DNA of 64,000 nucleotides from positions 62,001-126,000 of the forward strand of contig CAWEIK010000002.1 of NCBI GenBank assembly GCA_963809175.1. Direction: 5' to 3'. The position numbers and the translations under genes were made by a program. Shown in pieces: positions 24,308 through 32,658 of the stretch. Every line of letters starts with the position of its first letter. The first letter of the stretch is position 1. The notes under the pieces are model-generated. The model made no database searches. It was not told the origin of the DNA and saw only the letters and a program-made list of their open reading frames with translations. Origin of the DNA: JACCTU01 sp963809175 (GTDB lineage: Bacteria > Actinomycetota > Thermoleophilia > Gaiellales > Gaiellaceae).

Positions 24308-24350
24308 GCTTTGCGTCAGCCGCGTGTCAACTTCGTGCCGACTTGCGCGC
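24308..24350. repeat. Right copy of cassette-flanking direct repeat
   Basis: Begins GCTTTGCGTCAGC. It matches the left copy at 23 of the first 27 bases and again at the terminal GCGCGC. The copy contains the last eight codons and stop of the methyltransferase gene, as expected if an element had inserted at that gene's 3' end while restoring the reading frame. No integrase gene is present. Confidence 0.55.
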
Positions 24351-25451
24351 AACGAGCACGTCTTCGAAGTATTCGCCCGCTCGTCGTCCGGTGCGTCGGT
24401 TTACGTGACGACGAACGCGATGTTCGAGACGCAACCCCGCACGCTCGAAGATCTCCGGGTAGAGATCCCGCCGGTCGTTCACGACGACGACCACACGCGC
24501 GCCGCGGCGCAGCGACTCCGCCGAGCGCTCGAGCACGCGGGCGACGCCTTCCGTGTACTCCGCGATCGCGCGCTTCGTCGCGCCGCGTCCGAGCTCGAAC
24601 GTCCCGCGGTCCTCGAGGTCGAGCAGCTCGTACGCGTAGCGGTGCTGCTCGTGGTAGTCGATCAGACCCGGATACGGCGGCGACGTGACCACTCCCGCGT
24701 AGGGGCCGCCGAGCTCGAGCTCGCGCGCGTCCCCGTGCAGCACGCTCGCGGTCCGCCCGCGCGCGCGGACCCGGGCAAAGGCATGGACGCGTGCGAGCGT
24801 GTCGAGCGCGTAGCGGCGCAGGAAGTGGTCTGCGCGCTGGACCGGACGGCACTCGCGCTTGTGCTTGTGGCACCAGTACGGCTCGGTCTGAGGCGTGCGC
24901 GGGAAGTCGAGGTCGAAGTGCGTCGTCAGGCGCGCCGAGCGCGCTGCACGCGCCAGCACGACCTTGAAGACGTCCGCGTGCTCGTAGTCCGGGATCCACG
25001 AACGAAAACCGAGGAGCTGGGCGGCAGCTGCCGGCGCGAACCAGCGCCGGACGTAGGCGGGCGTCCCGCGAACCGATCGCTTCGGCTCGAGCGCCTCGAG
25101 GCGCGCGCAGGCGTCGCGGAGCTCGTGCTCGAGCGTGAAGAGGTTGTAGCGCTCGGTCTTGACCCGCATCAGCAGCGCGTTGAACGCCGCGATGTCGACG
25201 CCGGTCGCGTCGTGGCCGCTCTCGAGCGCCTGCACGAGCGTCGTCCCGGAGCCCGCGAAGGGGTCGAGCACACGGCCGCCGGCCGGCACGTAGCGCTGCA
25301 GGAGCGTCTCGACGAGCTGCGGGATGAACTTGCCGAGGTACGGGTGCAGCCGGTTGACGTGCTTCGTGCGCTCGCGCTCGGGCAGGTCCCGCTCGGACCA
25401 GGAGAGCTCGAGGTCGATGCCGTCGTAGAGGGCTGCCTGCGTCTGTGCCAC
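24327..25451 (-). CDS. Site-specific DNA methyltransferase
   Basis: 374 residues, GTG 25451. An S-adenosylmethionine-dependent amino-methyltransferase of DNA: AdoMet motif RVLDPFAGSGTTLVQALESG comes first, catalytic VVTSPPYPGLIDYHEQHRYA second. The order (DPFAGSGT before SPPY) and the HPYLGKFIPQLVETLL opening fit N4-cytosine or N6-adenine enzymes. No restriction endonuclease is adjacent, so it looks like an orphan methylase. It lies between yraN and the accessory cassette, where most actinobacteria have no gene. Target sequence unknown. Confidence 0.87.
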   Translation of the reverse strand: MAQTQAALYDGIDLELSWSERDLPERERTKHVNRLHPYLGKFIPQLVETLLQRYVPAGGRVLDPFAGSGTTLVQALESGHDATGVDIAAFNALLMRVKTERYNLFTLEHELRDACARLEALEPKRSVRGTPAYVRRWFAPAAAAQLLGFRSWIPDYEHADVFKVVLARAARSARLTTHFDLDFPRTPQTEPYWCHKHKRECRPVQRADHFLRRYALDTLARVHAFARVRARGRTASVLHGDARELELGGPYAGVVTSPPYPGLIDYHEQHRYAYELLDLEDRGTFELGRGATKRAIAEYTEGVARVLERSAESLRRGARVVVVVNDRRDLYPEIFERAGLRLEHRVRRHVNRRTGRRAGEYFEDVLVARKSARS

Positions 25452-25470
25452 GCCGCACGGACTTCGTGGC

Positions 25471-25818
25471 TCAGAGGGGATCTCCTAGGGGCACCCGACG
25501 AAGGTGACCCTCGTCGACCGCGACGACGTCGAACGAGATCCGGAGCTCACGCAGGCTCGGATTGCGCACGAGCCAGGCTTCGGCGGCCCGAAAGAGCCGC
25601 CGCTGCTTCTCGCGGTCGACCATCTCGAGGGCGCTCCCGAACCGCTGCCCGGACTTCGACTTGACCTCGCAGAACACCAGCCGCCGCCCGCGCCGGACGA
25701 TCAGGTCCAGCTCGTAGCCCGCGCTCCAGACGTTGACGCCCAGGATGCGGTAGCCGCGGAGCCGGTAGTGCCGGACCGCGCGGCGCTCAGCCTGTTGCCC
25801 CGACCCCCGTCTCGGCAA
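25471..25818 (-). CDS. YraN/UPF0102 family nuclease-fold protein
   Basis: 115 residues from TTG 25818, overlapping the end of rnhB by 32 bases. The family pattern is clear: QQAERRAVRHYRLRGYRILG, then GYELDLIVRRGRRLVFCEVK (Asp and Glu-x-Lys of a PD-(D/E)xK fold), then ALEMVDREKQRRLFRAAEAW. The function is unknown; a Holliday-junction-resolvase-like fold is known for the family. It follows rnhB as in most actinobacteria. Confidence 0.9.
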   Translation of the reverse strand: MPRRGSGQQAERRAVRHYRLRGYRILGVNVWSAGYELDLIVRRGRRLVFCEVKSKSGQRFGSALEMVDREKQRRLFRAAEAWLVRNPSLRELRISFDVVAVDEGHLRRVPLGDPL

Positions 25819-26452
25819 GGTCGGCGTAGCAGAGCGCCTGGAACGAGCGCCGGTGGATGTGCGACGGCCCGCGCGCGCGGACGGCCGCAGAGTGATTCGG
25901 CGTGATGTAGCCGACGTGCGACGAGAACCCGTAGTGCGGGAACACGGCGTCCATGCGGCGCATCGCCCGATCGCGTACGACCTTCGCGACGATCGACGCG
26001 GCCGCGATCGCCGCGCTCTTCGTGTCGCCGTCGACGATCGCGCGGTGCGGCGGCGCGCTCGGACCAAGCCGGAACCCGTCGACGACGCAGACCACCTCCT
26101 CGGGCGGCACGAGCGAGGCGAGGCACGAGCGCATGCCCGCGAGGTTCGAGCGGTGCAACCCGTTGCGGTCGATCTCGCGCGCCGAGTACATCCGCACGGC
26201 GATCTTCGACGCGCACCCGACGACGGCGCGAAAGAGCTCGTGCCGCTCCTCCTGGCTCAGCTGCTTCGAGTCGTTGAGAAGCGCGAGCGGGCGTACCCGA
26301 TGGTCACGCAGGCATTCGTAGTCGAGCAGCACGCCCGCGACGACGAGTGGCCCCGCCAGCGACCCGCGGCCGGCCTCGTCGACACCGGCTACGAAGCGAG
26401 CGCCGAGCCGTCGGTCGAAGCGAAGAAGGCGCTGGCCGCTGCTCGGAGGCAC
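25787..26452 (-). CDS. rnhB: Ribonuclease HII
   Basis: 221 residues, GTG 26452. It removes ribonucleotides from DNA:RNA hybrids and misincorporated single ribonucleotides. Signature VAGVDEAGRGSLAGPLVVAG carries the DE catalytic pair, further acidic residues lie in VVDGF and AAIAAASIVAKVVRDR, and FPHYGFSSHVGYITPNH closes the core. Normal length. It follows rplS by 21 bases in the ribosome/secretion operon. Confidence 0.95.
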   Translation of the reverse strand: MPPSSGQRLLRFDRRLGARFVAGVDEAGRGSLAGPLVVAGVLLDYECLRDHRVRPLALLNDSKQLSQEERHELFRAVVGCASKIAVRMYSAREIDRNGLHRSNLAGMRSCLASLVPPEEVVCVVDGFRLGPSAPPHRAIVDGDTKSAAIAAASIVAKVVRDRAMRRMDAVFPHYGFSSHVGYITPNHSAAVRARGPSHIHRRSFQALCYADLAETGVGATG

Positions 26453-26473
26453 GCGCCGAGGATAGCCCCGGCC

Positions 26474-27025
26474 TCAGCCGGAGCGACTCCCTGTGGAAAA
26501 GGTCTTACGCCTCGGCCTTGGCGGGCTCGGGCTCGCCCTCTGCGGCGTCCTCACCCTCGGCCACGACCTCGACCGGCTCAGCCTCTGCCTCGGCTCTGCC
26601 GCTGCCTCGGGGGACTCCTGCTCGAGCTCGTCCGGCTCGACCACGGTCAGCGGCGTCTCGATCTCCACGACCCCGCGTTGCTGCTGCTTCTCGCGCACGC
26701 GCGCCTTCTTGCCAACGCGCCCACGCAGGTAGTAGAGCTTCGCGCGCCGCACGTCCCCGATCGCCATCACCTCGAGCCGCTCGATCTTCGGCGAGTGGAC
26801 CGGGAACGTGCGCTCGACCCCGATGCCGAACGACTGCTTGCGCACGGTGAACGTCTCGCGCACCCCCGCCCCCTGGCGCTTGAGCACGATCCCCTCGAAC
26901 ACCTGGACACGCCGTCGCTGGCCCTCGATCACCTGAAAGTGGACCCGCACGGTGTCGCCCGCCTTGAAGCGGGGGATCCCGCTCCGCAACTGGGCGCGCT
27001 CGATGGAATCGATCACGTTGCTCAT
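26474..27025 (-). CDS. rplS: Ribosomal protein L19 (tail frame doubtful)
   Basis: The first 115 residues are standard L19 (MSNVIDSIERAQLRSGIPRF; RKQSFGIGVERTFPVHSPKI; RRAKLYYLRGRVGKKARV), at the 30S-50S interface. The extension begins acidic (VVEPDELEQESPEAAAE) and then becomes Arg/Ser-rich to the stop at 26474. One missing base near 26592-26595 would instead continue acidic (AEAEAEPVEVVAEGEDAAEG) to a TAA at 26505, which fits the preceding composition better. No Shine-Dalgarno is seen: the leader is pyrimidine-rich with a repeated GGCC-T-TTTTCC element. Confidence 0.92.
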   Translation of the reverse strand: MSNVIDSIERAQLRSGIPRFKAGDTVRVHFQVIEGQRRRVQVFEGIVLKRQGAGVRETFTVRKQSFGIGVERTFPVHSPKIERLEVMAIGDVRRAKLYYLRGRVGKKARVREKQQQRGVVEIETPLTVVEPDELEQESPEAAAEPRQRLSRSRSWPRVRTPQRASPSPPRPRRKTFSTGSRSG

Positions 27026-27061
27026 AGGAAAAGGAGGCCGGGAAAAGGCCGAATCGGGATG

Positions 27062-27658
27062 TTAGCGCAAGGAAATCCGGTTCGGCGGCCAGTAGGTCGC
27101 GAAGACCTTGCCGATCAGATTCTGGCGCGGAACCGTCCCCCAGCGGCGAGAGTCGCACGACTGGGTGCGGTTGTCGCCCATCACGAAGTAGGCGGCCTCG
27201 GGAATCTTCTGCGGCTCGTACGTCTCGAAGTCGCGGCGGCCCTGCGGGATGTAGGGCTCGCTGAGCTGTCGACCGTTGATGTAGACGATGCCGTCGCGCT
27301 GCTCCCAGGTCTCCCCCGGCAGGGCGACGATCCGCTTGACGAACGTGCCGGCCGGCGGACACTGCTGAGCCGCGCGAGGCGGGGTGTTGAAGACGACGAT
27401 GTCGCCTCGCTTCGGATCCTGGAAGTGGTAGATGAAGCGATTCGCGAGCACCCGGTCGGAGAATCGAGCGAGGCAGCCCGGGCCCGGCGCGGCGCAGTGC
27501 AGCCGCGGCTCCATCGACGAGGTCGGAATCCGGTACGGGTTCACCACCCAGGCCTTGATCGCGAGCACGATCGCGATCGCGCCGACGATCGTGACGAGCC
27601 AGTCGAGCGCGACCGTCCACCCGTGCGGCAGCCCCAGCCGCTCGATTGGGTTCCTCAC
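27062..27658 (-). CDS. lepB: Signal peptidase I
   Basis: 198 residues from GTG 27658, overlapping the trmD stop (GTGA). It cleaves signal peptides at the outer face of the membrane. One N-terminal membrane helix (LDWLVTIVGAIAIVLAIKAW) is followed by the catalytic Ser in IPTSSMEPRL (Ser48), the catalytic Lys in FVKRIVALPGE, and YFVMGDNRTQSCDSR. Single-helix topology is the Gram-positive type. Confidence 0.95.
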   Translation of the reverse strand: MRNPIERLGLPHGWTVALDWLVTIVGAIAIVLAIKAWVVNPYRIPTSSMEPRLHCAAPGPGCLARFSDRVLANRFIYHFQDPKRGDIVVFNTPPRAAQQCPPAGTFVKRIVALPGETWEQRDGIVYINGRQLSEPYIPQGRRDFETYEPQKIPEAAYFVMGDNRTQSCDSRRWGTVPRQNLIGKVFATYWPPNRISLR

Positions 27659-28318
27659 CTGCTGACGCTCCGAAGCCGGCTCTGCTCGAGCCGCCACTCG
27701 TCGATCCGTCGGTGATCACCCGAGAGCAGCACGTCGGGCACGGTCCAGCCGCGGTACTCCGCAGGTCGCGTGTAGTGCGGGTACTCGACGCCGCGCTCGA
27801 GCTCGACCGAGAAGCTTTCGTGCACGTTCGACTCAGGGCTCCCGAGGGCCCCGGGCAGCAAGCGAACGACGGCGTCGACGAGCACCATCGCCGGCAGGTC
27901 GCCGTTCGAGAGCACGTACGGGCCGACCGAGATCGCGTCCGACGCGAGGTTCGTCGACGATCCGCTCGTCGAACCCCTCGAAGCGCGCAGACAGAATCGT
28001 CAGCCGCTCCTCTGCGGCGAGCTCCTCGACGACCTCCTGCGTCAGCTGGCGCCCGCCCGGAGTCATCGCGACCACCCGGTGCTCCGGCGCTCCGCCGTAG
28101 ACGGCGTCCAACGCAGCGGCGACGACGTCGACGCGAAGCACCATGCCCGCGCCGCCGCCGTACGGTTCGTCGTCGACCTGCCGCGCGCTGAGCGGCGACG
28201 TGTCGCGGTAGTTGAAGAGGCGAAGCTCGAGCCCGTCACCGAGCACCGCAGCGAGCGGCCGCTGCTCCGTCAACCAGGCGTAGGCATGCGGGATGAGCGT
28301 GAAGACGTCGATCTGCAC
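27655..28318 (-). CDS. trmD: tRNA (guanine-N1)-methyltransferase (apparent frameshift)
   Basis: TrmD makes m1G37 in tRNA and is essential in most bacteria. GTG 28318 begins VQIDVFTLIPHAYAWL; the knot region is LFNYRDTSP, DDEPYGGGAGMVLR and VAMTPGGRQLTQ. After FEGFDERIVDE a surplus base at about 27947-27951 shifts the frame, and coding continues as LASDAISVGPYVLSNGDLPA to a TGA at 27655. The joined protein is about 220 residues, normal for the family. An error in the sequence is more likely than loss of this gene. Confidence 0.92.
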
Positions 28319-28329
28319 GGGCCGTGAGG

Positions 28330-28794
28330 TTACTCAGGCTCGGCGAAGCCCCGCGAGACAAGGATCCGCCGGCCCTCCAGGTCGATTTCCCGGACGCACG
28401 CCTCGACGAGCGGTAGGAGCGTGCCCGAATCGAGCTCGAGCACGTCGTTTGCTTCGTAGTTCGCGACGTCCTTGACCGTTCCGAGCACCCGCCCGCCCTC
28501 CTCGACGACCTCGAGCCCGACGAGCTGGAAGACGTAGAACGAGTCCGGCTCGGGAGGCGGCAACGACGACGCCGGAATGCGGAGCTCGGTCCCGCGCTCC
28601 ACTGGACGGTCGAGTCTCACGACAAGCCGGCCGCCTGAGCGCTTCGACTCTTCGACGCGCGCCGTCGCGTCTCCAGCGACGAGCTCCGCACCGACCGCGA
28701 AGCGCGCTGCATCGTCACTCGGATGCTCGACGACGAACGCGCCGCCGATCCCGTGCGGCTTTCCGACCCGACCGACGACGACGTGCTCGCTCAT
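28330..28794 (-). CDS. rimM: 16S rRNA processing protein RimM
   Basis: 154 residues from ATG 28794, which overlaps the stop of the upstream phosphoesterase (ATGA). RimM helps mature the 30S head and binds S19. The N-terminal RimM domain begins VVVGRVGKPHGIGGAFVVEH; the C-terminal PRC barrel contains FYVFQLVGLEVVEEGGRVLG, then VLELDSGTLLPLVEACV. Short linker and normal length. It sits between rpsP/KH and trmD as usual. Confidence 0.94.
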   Translation of the reverse strand: MSEHVVVGRVGKPHGIGGAFVVEHPSDDAARFAVGAELVAGDATARVEESKRSGGRLVVRLDRPVERGTELRIPASSLPPPEPDSFYVFQLVGLEVVEEGGRVLGTVKDVANYEANDVLELDSGTLLPLVEACVREIDLEGRRILVSRGFAEPE

Positions 28795-29535
28795 CGCTCG
28801 CCGCGGTCGATCGCGAAACCTTCGAAGACCGGCACGACGTCTTCGCGCCGCATGGCCGTCCGCAGGTTCTTCTCGGCGAAGCTCTCCGCGTCCGGCCAGC
28901 CGGACTCGAGCGACCGCGCTGACGCTGCGCTCGACGTCGAACGGCGTCCGTCGAAGCTCGACGCCCGGCCCGAGCAGCGCCCAGAACGCCGCCACCTCTC
29001 CCTCGTACGGCATCCCGACCGAGCCGGCGTTCACCCAGCGGAAGCCGTCGACGCGCCGGTCGAGCTGCATGTGCGTGTGGCCCGCGACGACGGTCGACTC
29101 GCTCACGCGCGCCAGGACCTTTCGCAGGTGCCGGTCGGGCGTCGCCTGCGTGACGATCTCCTCGTCGCTCCGCGGAGTCGCGTGGCAGAAGCACACGTCG
29201 CCGAGCCCGTCGACGTCCAGGACGACCGTCTCCGGGAGCGAGCCGAGGAACCCGCGCTGCTCGTCGGAGAGTTGCTCCGCCGTCCAGCGAATCGTCGCCT
29301 GAATCGTTGGTTCGTAGTCACCGGCCCCGCCCGACGCGAGCTCGCGGTCGCCGTTCCCTCGTACCCAGTGAACGCGGTCCCCGAGTGCACGCAGCAGCTC
29401 GAGCACCTCCACCGGCTGCGGCCCGCTCGCGACGTCGCCGCCGACGACGATCGCGTCCGTCTCCGCGACCTCGTCGAGCACCGCCTCCAGCGGGACGAGC
29501 ATCCCGTGGATGTCGTAGAGCGCCGCGACGCGCAA
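28791..29535 (-). CDS. Metallophosphoesterase (apparent frameshift)
   Basis: TTG 29535, 2 bases after the KH gene stop. A calcineurin-like phosphoesterase of the YfcE/MJ0936 kind: AALYDIHGMLVPLEAVLDEV, VVGGDVASGP, VRGNGDREL, TVVAGHTHMQL and WVNAGSVGMPYEG supply the metal ligands. Near 28905-28910 a surplus base shifts the frame; coding resumes SGWPDAESFAEKNL and ends at a TGA overlapping rimM. About 247 residues. The gene is an extra member of an otherwise conserved ribosomal operon. Confidence 0.87.
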
Positions 29536-29537
29536 CG

Positions 29538-29768
29538 CTAGCCGGCGATCTCGAGCAGCACGCGACGGTTCTCGCGCACCCCTCCGGCCCGGACAACCGC
29601 GCGCAGCGCGCGGGCGATCCGTCCCTGACGGCCGATCACCTTGCCGACGTCGTCGGGAGCGACGTGCAGGTGGAGCACGAGCGCGTCGTCGCGCTCCTCG
29701 CGCTCGACCCGAACTGCATCCGGGTCGTCGACCAGGCTCCGCGCGAGAAACTCGACGAGCTCCGCCAC
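29538..29768 (-). CDS. KH-domain RNA-binding protein (KhpA-like)
   Basis: 76 residues, GTG 29768, directly after rpsP. A single KH fold with the GxxG loop VGKVIGRQGRIARALRAVV. KhpA-type proteins bind RNA broadly, often with KhpB, and influence cell length and translation in Gram-positives. Position between rpsP and rimM is the conserved place for this family. Confidence 0.9.
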   Translation of the reverse strand: MAELVEFLARSLVDDPDAVRVEREERDDALVLHLHVAPDDVGKVIGRQGRIARALRAVVRAGGVRENRRVLLEIAG

Positions 29769-29769
29769 G

Positions 29770-30015
29770 TCAGACGTTCAGGTTCTTGATCTTGAGGAGC
29801 CTGGAGACCGTGCTCGACGGCTGCACGCCCTTCCCGAGCCACTCCTTCACCTTCTCCTCGTCGAACTCGATCGTCGACGGGTCGGTCTGCGGGTTGTAAC
29901 GACCGACGATCTCGATGAACTTGCCGTCGCGCGGCGAGCGCGAGTCGGCGACCACGACGCGGTAGATCGGGTTCTTCTTCGACCCGACCCGCGCCAATCT
30001 CATGCGAGCTGCCAT
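29770..30015 (-). CDS. rpsP: Ribosomal protein S16
   Basis: 81 residues, ATG 30015. Family pattern RLARVGSKKNPIYRVVVADS and FIEIVGRYNPQTDP. S16 is required early in 30S assembly. The first residues MAARMRL are slightly longer than the usual MVRIRL; an internal ATG four codons in is a possible start. It begins one base after the ffh stop. Confidence 0.95.
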   Translation of the reverse strand: MAARMRLARVGSKKNPIYRVVVADSRSPRDGKFIEIVGRYNPQTDPSTIEFDEEKVKEWLGKGVQPSSTVSRLLKIKNLNV

Positions 30016-30016
30016 T

Positions 30017-31408
30017 TCACCTCCGGTTCTTGGGACGCTTCTTCTTCTTGGACTTGCGCGGCACGGCGCGGGCCGGTGCTCCGTTGCCGGCCTCGGGCGT
30101 GAGGCCCGCGAACTGCGGCATCTTGCCCTTGCTCATGCCCTTCATCATCTTCTCCATCTGCTTGCGTGCCTCGAGCAGCCGGTTGACCTGCTGCACCGAG
30201 GTGCCGCTGCCCTTCGCGATGCGAAGCCTGCGCTTGCCGTCGATCACGTGCGGCGTGTTCCGCTCGTGCGGCGTCATCGAGAGCACGATCGCCTCGACCT
30301 TCTTCAACTCGTTCTCGTCGATGTCGACGTCCTTGAGCTGAGAGCCGAGCCCCGGGATCAGCTTCAGCACACCCTGCAGCGGGCCCATCCTCCGCAACAT
30401 GCGCTGCGCCGAGAGGAAGTCGTCGAACGTGAACTTCCCCTTGCGGATCCGGTCCTCCATCGCCTGCTGCTCGTCCTCCTCGAACGCCTGCTCGGCCTTC
30501 TCGACGAGCGACAGCACGTCGCCCATGCCGAGGATCCGCGACGCCATTCGGTCGGGATGGAAGTACTCGAGCTGGTCGAGCTTCTCGCCGACGGAGACGA
30601 GCTTGATCGGCCGGCCGGTGACCGCCTTGACCGAGAGCGCGGCGCCGCCGCGCGCGTCGCCGTCGAGCTTCGTGAGGACGACGCCGTCGAACGCGACGCG
30701 CTCCTGGAAGCTCTGCGCGACGCGCACTGCCTCCTGGCCCGTCATCGCGTCGAGGACGAGCAGCACGTTGTGCGGCCGCGCCTCCTTGCGCACGCGTGAG
30801 AGCTCGTCCATCAGGTCCTCGTCGATGTGCAGACGGCCCGCGGTGTCGAGGATGATCGTGTCGCGCCCGTCGGCCTGCGCGCGCGCGAGCCCGTCGCGGA
30901 CCGCGGCGACCGGGTCGCTGCGCTCGTCGCTGTACACCGGCACCTGAATCTGCTTCCCGAGCTGCTCGAGCTGCTCGATCGCGGCCGGGCGCTGCAGGTC
31001 GGCCGCGACGAGCGCCGGCTGCTTGCCGTCCTTGCGGAGGAGCAGCGCGAGCTTCGCGGCCGCCGTCGTCTTGCCCGAGCCCTGGAGGCCCGCGAGCAGG
31101 ATCACGGTCGGCTGCTTGGACGTGTAGACGAGGCGCGAGCTACCCGACCCCATCAGCGCGGTCAGCTCGTCGTGGACGATCTTGACCACCTGCTGGCCCG
31201 GCGTGACCGACTTGACCACGTCCTGGCCCATCGCGCGCTCGCGGACCTTGGCCGTGAAGTCCTTCACGACGTCGAGGTTCACATCGGCTTCGAGCAGCGC
31301 AAGGCGGATCTCGCGCATCGCGCGGGAAATCGACTCCTCGTCGAGTGTCCCGCGCTTCCTGAGATCGCCGAGTGCGCCCTGAAGGCGGTCGGAGAGCGTG
31401 TCGAACAC
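30017..31408 (-). CDS. ffh: Signal recognition particle protein Ffh
   Basis: 463 residues, GTG 31408. The N domain starts VFDTLSDRLQGALGDLRKRG; the GTPase G domain has GLQGSGKTTAAAKLA, the DTAGR loop, and LTKLDGDARGG; the M domain has a Met-rich signal-binding tail (RKQMEKMMKGMSKGKMPQ) ending in a basic KKKKRPKNRR. It binds 4.5S RNA and docks with FtsY, whose gene is 0.3 kb away. It heads the leftward operon that runs to yraN. Confidence 0.96.
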   Translation of the reverse strand: MFDTLSDRLQGALGDLRKRGTLDEESISRAMREIRLALLEADVNLDVVKDFTAKVRERAMGQDVVKSVTPGQQVVKIVHDELTALMGSGSSRLVYTSKQPTVILLAGLQGSGKTTAAAKLALLLRKDGKQPALVAADLQRPAAIEQLEQLGKQIQVPVYSDERSDPVAAVRDGLARAQADGRDTIILDTAGRLHIDEDLMDELSRVRKEARPHNVLLVLDAMTGQEAVRVAQSFQERVAFDGVVLTKLDGDARGGAALSVKAVTGRPIKLVSVGEKLDQLEYFHPDRMASRILGMGDVLSLVEKAEQAFEEDEQQAMEDRIRKGKFTFDDFLSAQRMLRRMGPLQGVLKLIPGLGSQLKDVDIDENELKKVEAIVLSMTPHERNTPHVIDGKRRLRIAKGSGTSVQQVNRLLEARKQMEKMMKGMSKGKMPQFAGLTPEAGNGAPARAVPRKSKKKKRPKNRR

Positions 31409-31469
31409 GGCGGCAGAAGTGTACTGGCGCCCTTACGATCCCCCGGCGCACACCTAGGAAAGGAGCAGC

Positions 31470-31676
31470 ATGGCCCAGGTTGCAAAGGTGGTCACGATCA
31501 TCGGCTCGTCGCCGGAGAGCTTCGCCAAGGCGGCCGACGCGGCCGTTCAGGAGGCGGCGAAGACCCTGCGTGGGATCTCGGGCGCTGCCGTCGTCTCGAT
31601 GAGCGCAGAGGTGGAGGGTGACCGAATCACCGAGTACCGCACGACGGTGAACATCGCGTTCGCGATCGAGCGGTAG
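31470..31676 (+). CDS. Dodecin
   Basis: 68 residues, ATG 31470 with a strong AGGAAAGGAG upstream. Dodecins form 12-mers that store flavin or coenzyme A. The pattern VAKVVTIIGSSPESFAKAAD, AAKTLRGISGAAVVSMSAEV and YRTTVNIAFAIE covers the whole beta-alpha-beta-beta fold. It is transcribed alone between ffh and ftsY, both leftward. Functional link to the riboflavin genes 16 kb away is only thematic. Confidence 0.93.
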   Translation: MAQVAKVVTIIGSSPESFAKAADAAVQEAAKTLRGISGAAVVSMSAEVEGDRITEYRTTVNIAFAIER

Positions 31677-31682
31677 CAGGAG

Positions 31683-32633
31683 CTAGCCGGAGACCAGCGC
31701 CCGGGCGAAGTCTCTCGGGTCGAACGGGCGCAGGTCTTCGAGCCCCTCCCCCACGCCGACGAGCTTCACCGGCAGGCCCAGCTCGTGCGCGATCGCGACC
31801 GCGATCCCGCCCTTCGCCGAGCCGTCGAGCTTCGTCAGCGCGACGCCCGTCACCCCGACCGCCTCGCCGAAGAGGCGCGCCTGCTGCAGCCCGTTCTGCC
31901 CGGTCGTCGCGTCCACGACCAGCAGCACCTCGTGCGGCGCGCCCTCCCGTTTCCTTTCGATGACGCGCCGGACCTTCGCGAGCTCCTCCATCAGGTTGGC
32001 CTGCGTGTGCAGGCGTCCCGCGGTGTCGACGATCACGACGTCGGCTCCGTCCCGCTCGGCGCGCTCGATCGCGTCGTAGGCGACGGCAGCGGGGTCACCG
32101 CCGCGCTCGCCGCCGACGAAGTCGGCCCCCGCCCGCTCCGCCCAGATCTCGAGCTGCTCCTCGGCGGCGGCTCGAAAGGTGTCCGCTGCACCGACGACGA
32201 CGCTGCGGCCGTGGTCGCGCAGGCGCATCGCGAGCTTGCCGATCGTCGTCGTCTTCCCGGTCCCGTTGACGCCGACGACGAGGATCACCGTCGGCCGCTT
32301 GCTCACGTCGAGGAGCGCGGGCTCGCCGAGCACCTCGGCCAACTCGTCGACGAGTGCGCCCTGCAGGTCGGGCAGCTCGCCGCGCTGCTCCAGGCGCCGC
32401 ACGATCTCCGCGGTCGCGGGCACGCCGACGTCGGCGGTGATCAGCGCTTCCTCGAGGCGCTCCCACGCGGCCTCGTCGGTCGGGTCGAACACCGCGACCT
32501 CGAGCTGCTCGGTCAGCGCGCGGCGGGAACGCCCGAGCGAGTCGCGCAGCCGGCCGAAGAACCCCTGCTCCTCTTCCTGAGAGTCCGGCTGCGCGCCGTC
32601 CTCGCCAAGCAGCTCGCCCCATGACCTCGGCAT
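31683..32633 (-). CDS. ftsY: Signal recognition particle receptor FtsY
   Basis: 316 residues from ATG 32633. A short acidic A region (EDGAQPDSQEEEQGFFGRL) precedes the N domain, then the G domain: VVGVNGTGKTTTIGKLAMRL, GAADTFRAAAEEQL, VDTAGRLHTQANLMEEL and LTKLDGSAKGG. It docks Ffh-ribosome complexes at the membrane. It is separated from smc by the convergent mmcQ-like gene. Confidence 0.95.
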   Translation of the reverse strand: MPRSWGELLGEDGAQPDSQEEEQGFFGRLRDSLGRSRRALTEQLEVAVFDPTDEAAWERLEEALITADVGVPATAEIVRRLEQRGELPDLQGALVDELAEVLGEPALLDVSKRPTVILVVGVNGTGKTTTIGKLAMRLRDHGRSVVVGAADTFRAAAEEQLEIWAERAGADFVGGERGGDPAAVAYDAIERAERDGADVVIVDTAGRLHTQANLMEELAKVRRVIERKREGAPHEVLLVVDATTGQNGLQQARLFGEAVGVTGVALTKLDGSAKGGIAVAIAHELGLPVKLVGVGEGLEDLRPFDPRDFARALVSG

Positions 32634-32658
32634 CGCCGCGCCACGATAGCCTCCGCCT

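Noticed and set aside
20294..24350. Cassette as a classical insertion sequence or prophage
   Set aside because: No transposase, integrase, terminal inverted repeats or phage structural genes were seen.
31409..31469. Divergent promoter pair between ffh and dodecin
   Set aside because: TACACT and TACGAT -10-like hexamers are present, but no matching -35 at good spacing could be identified.
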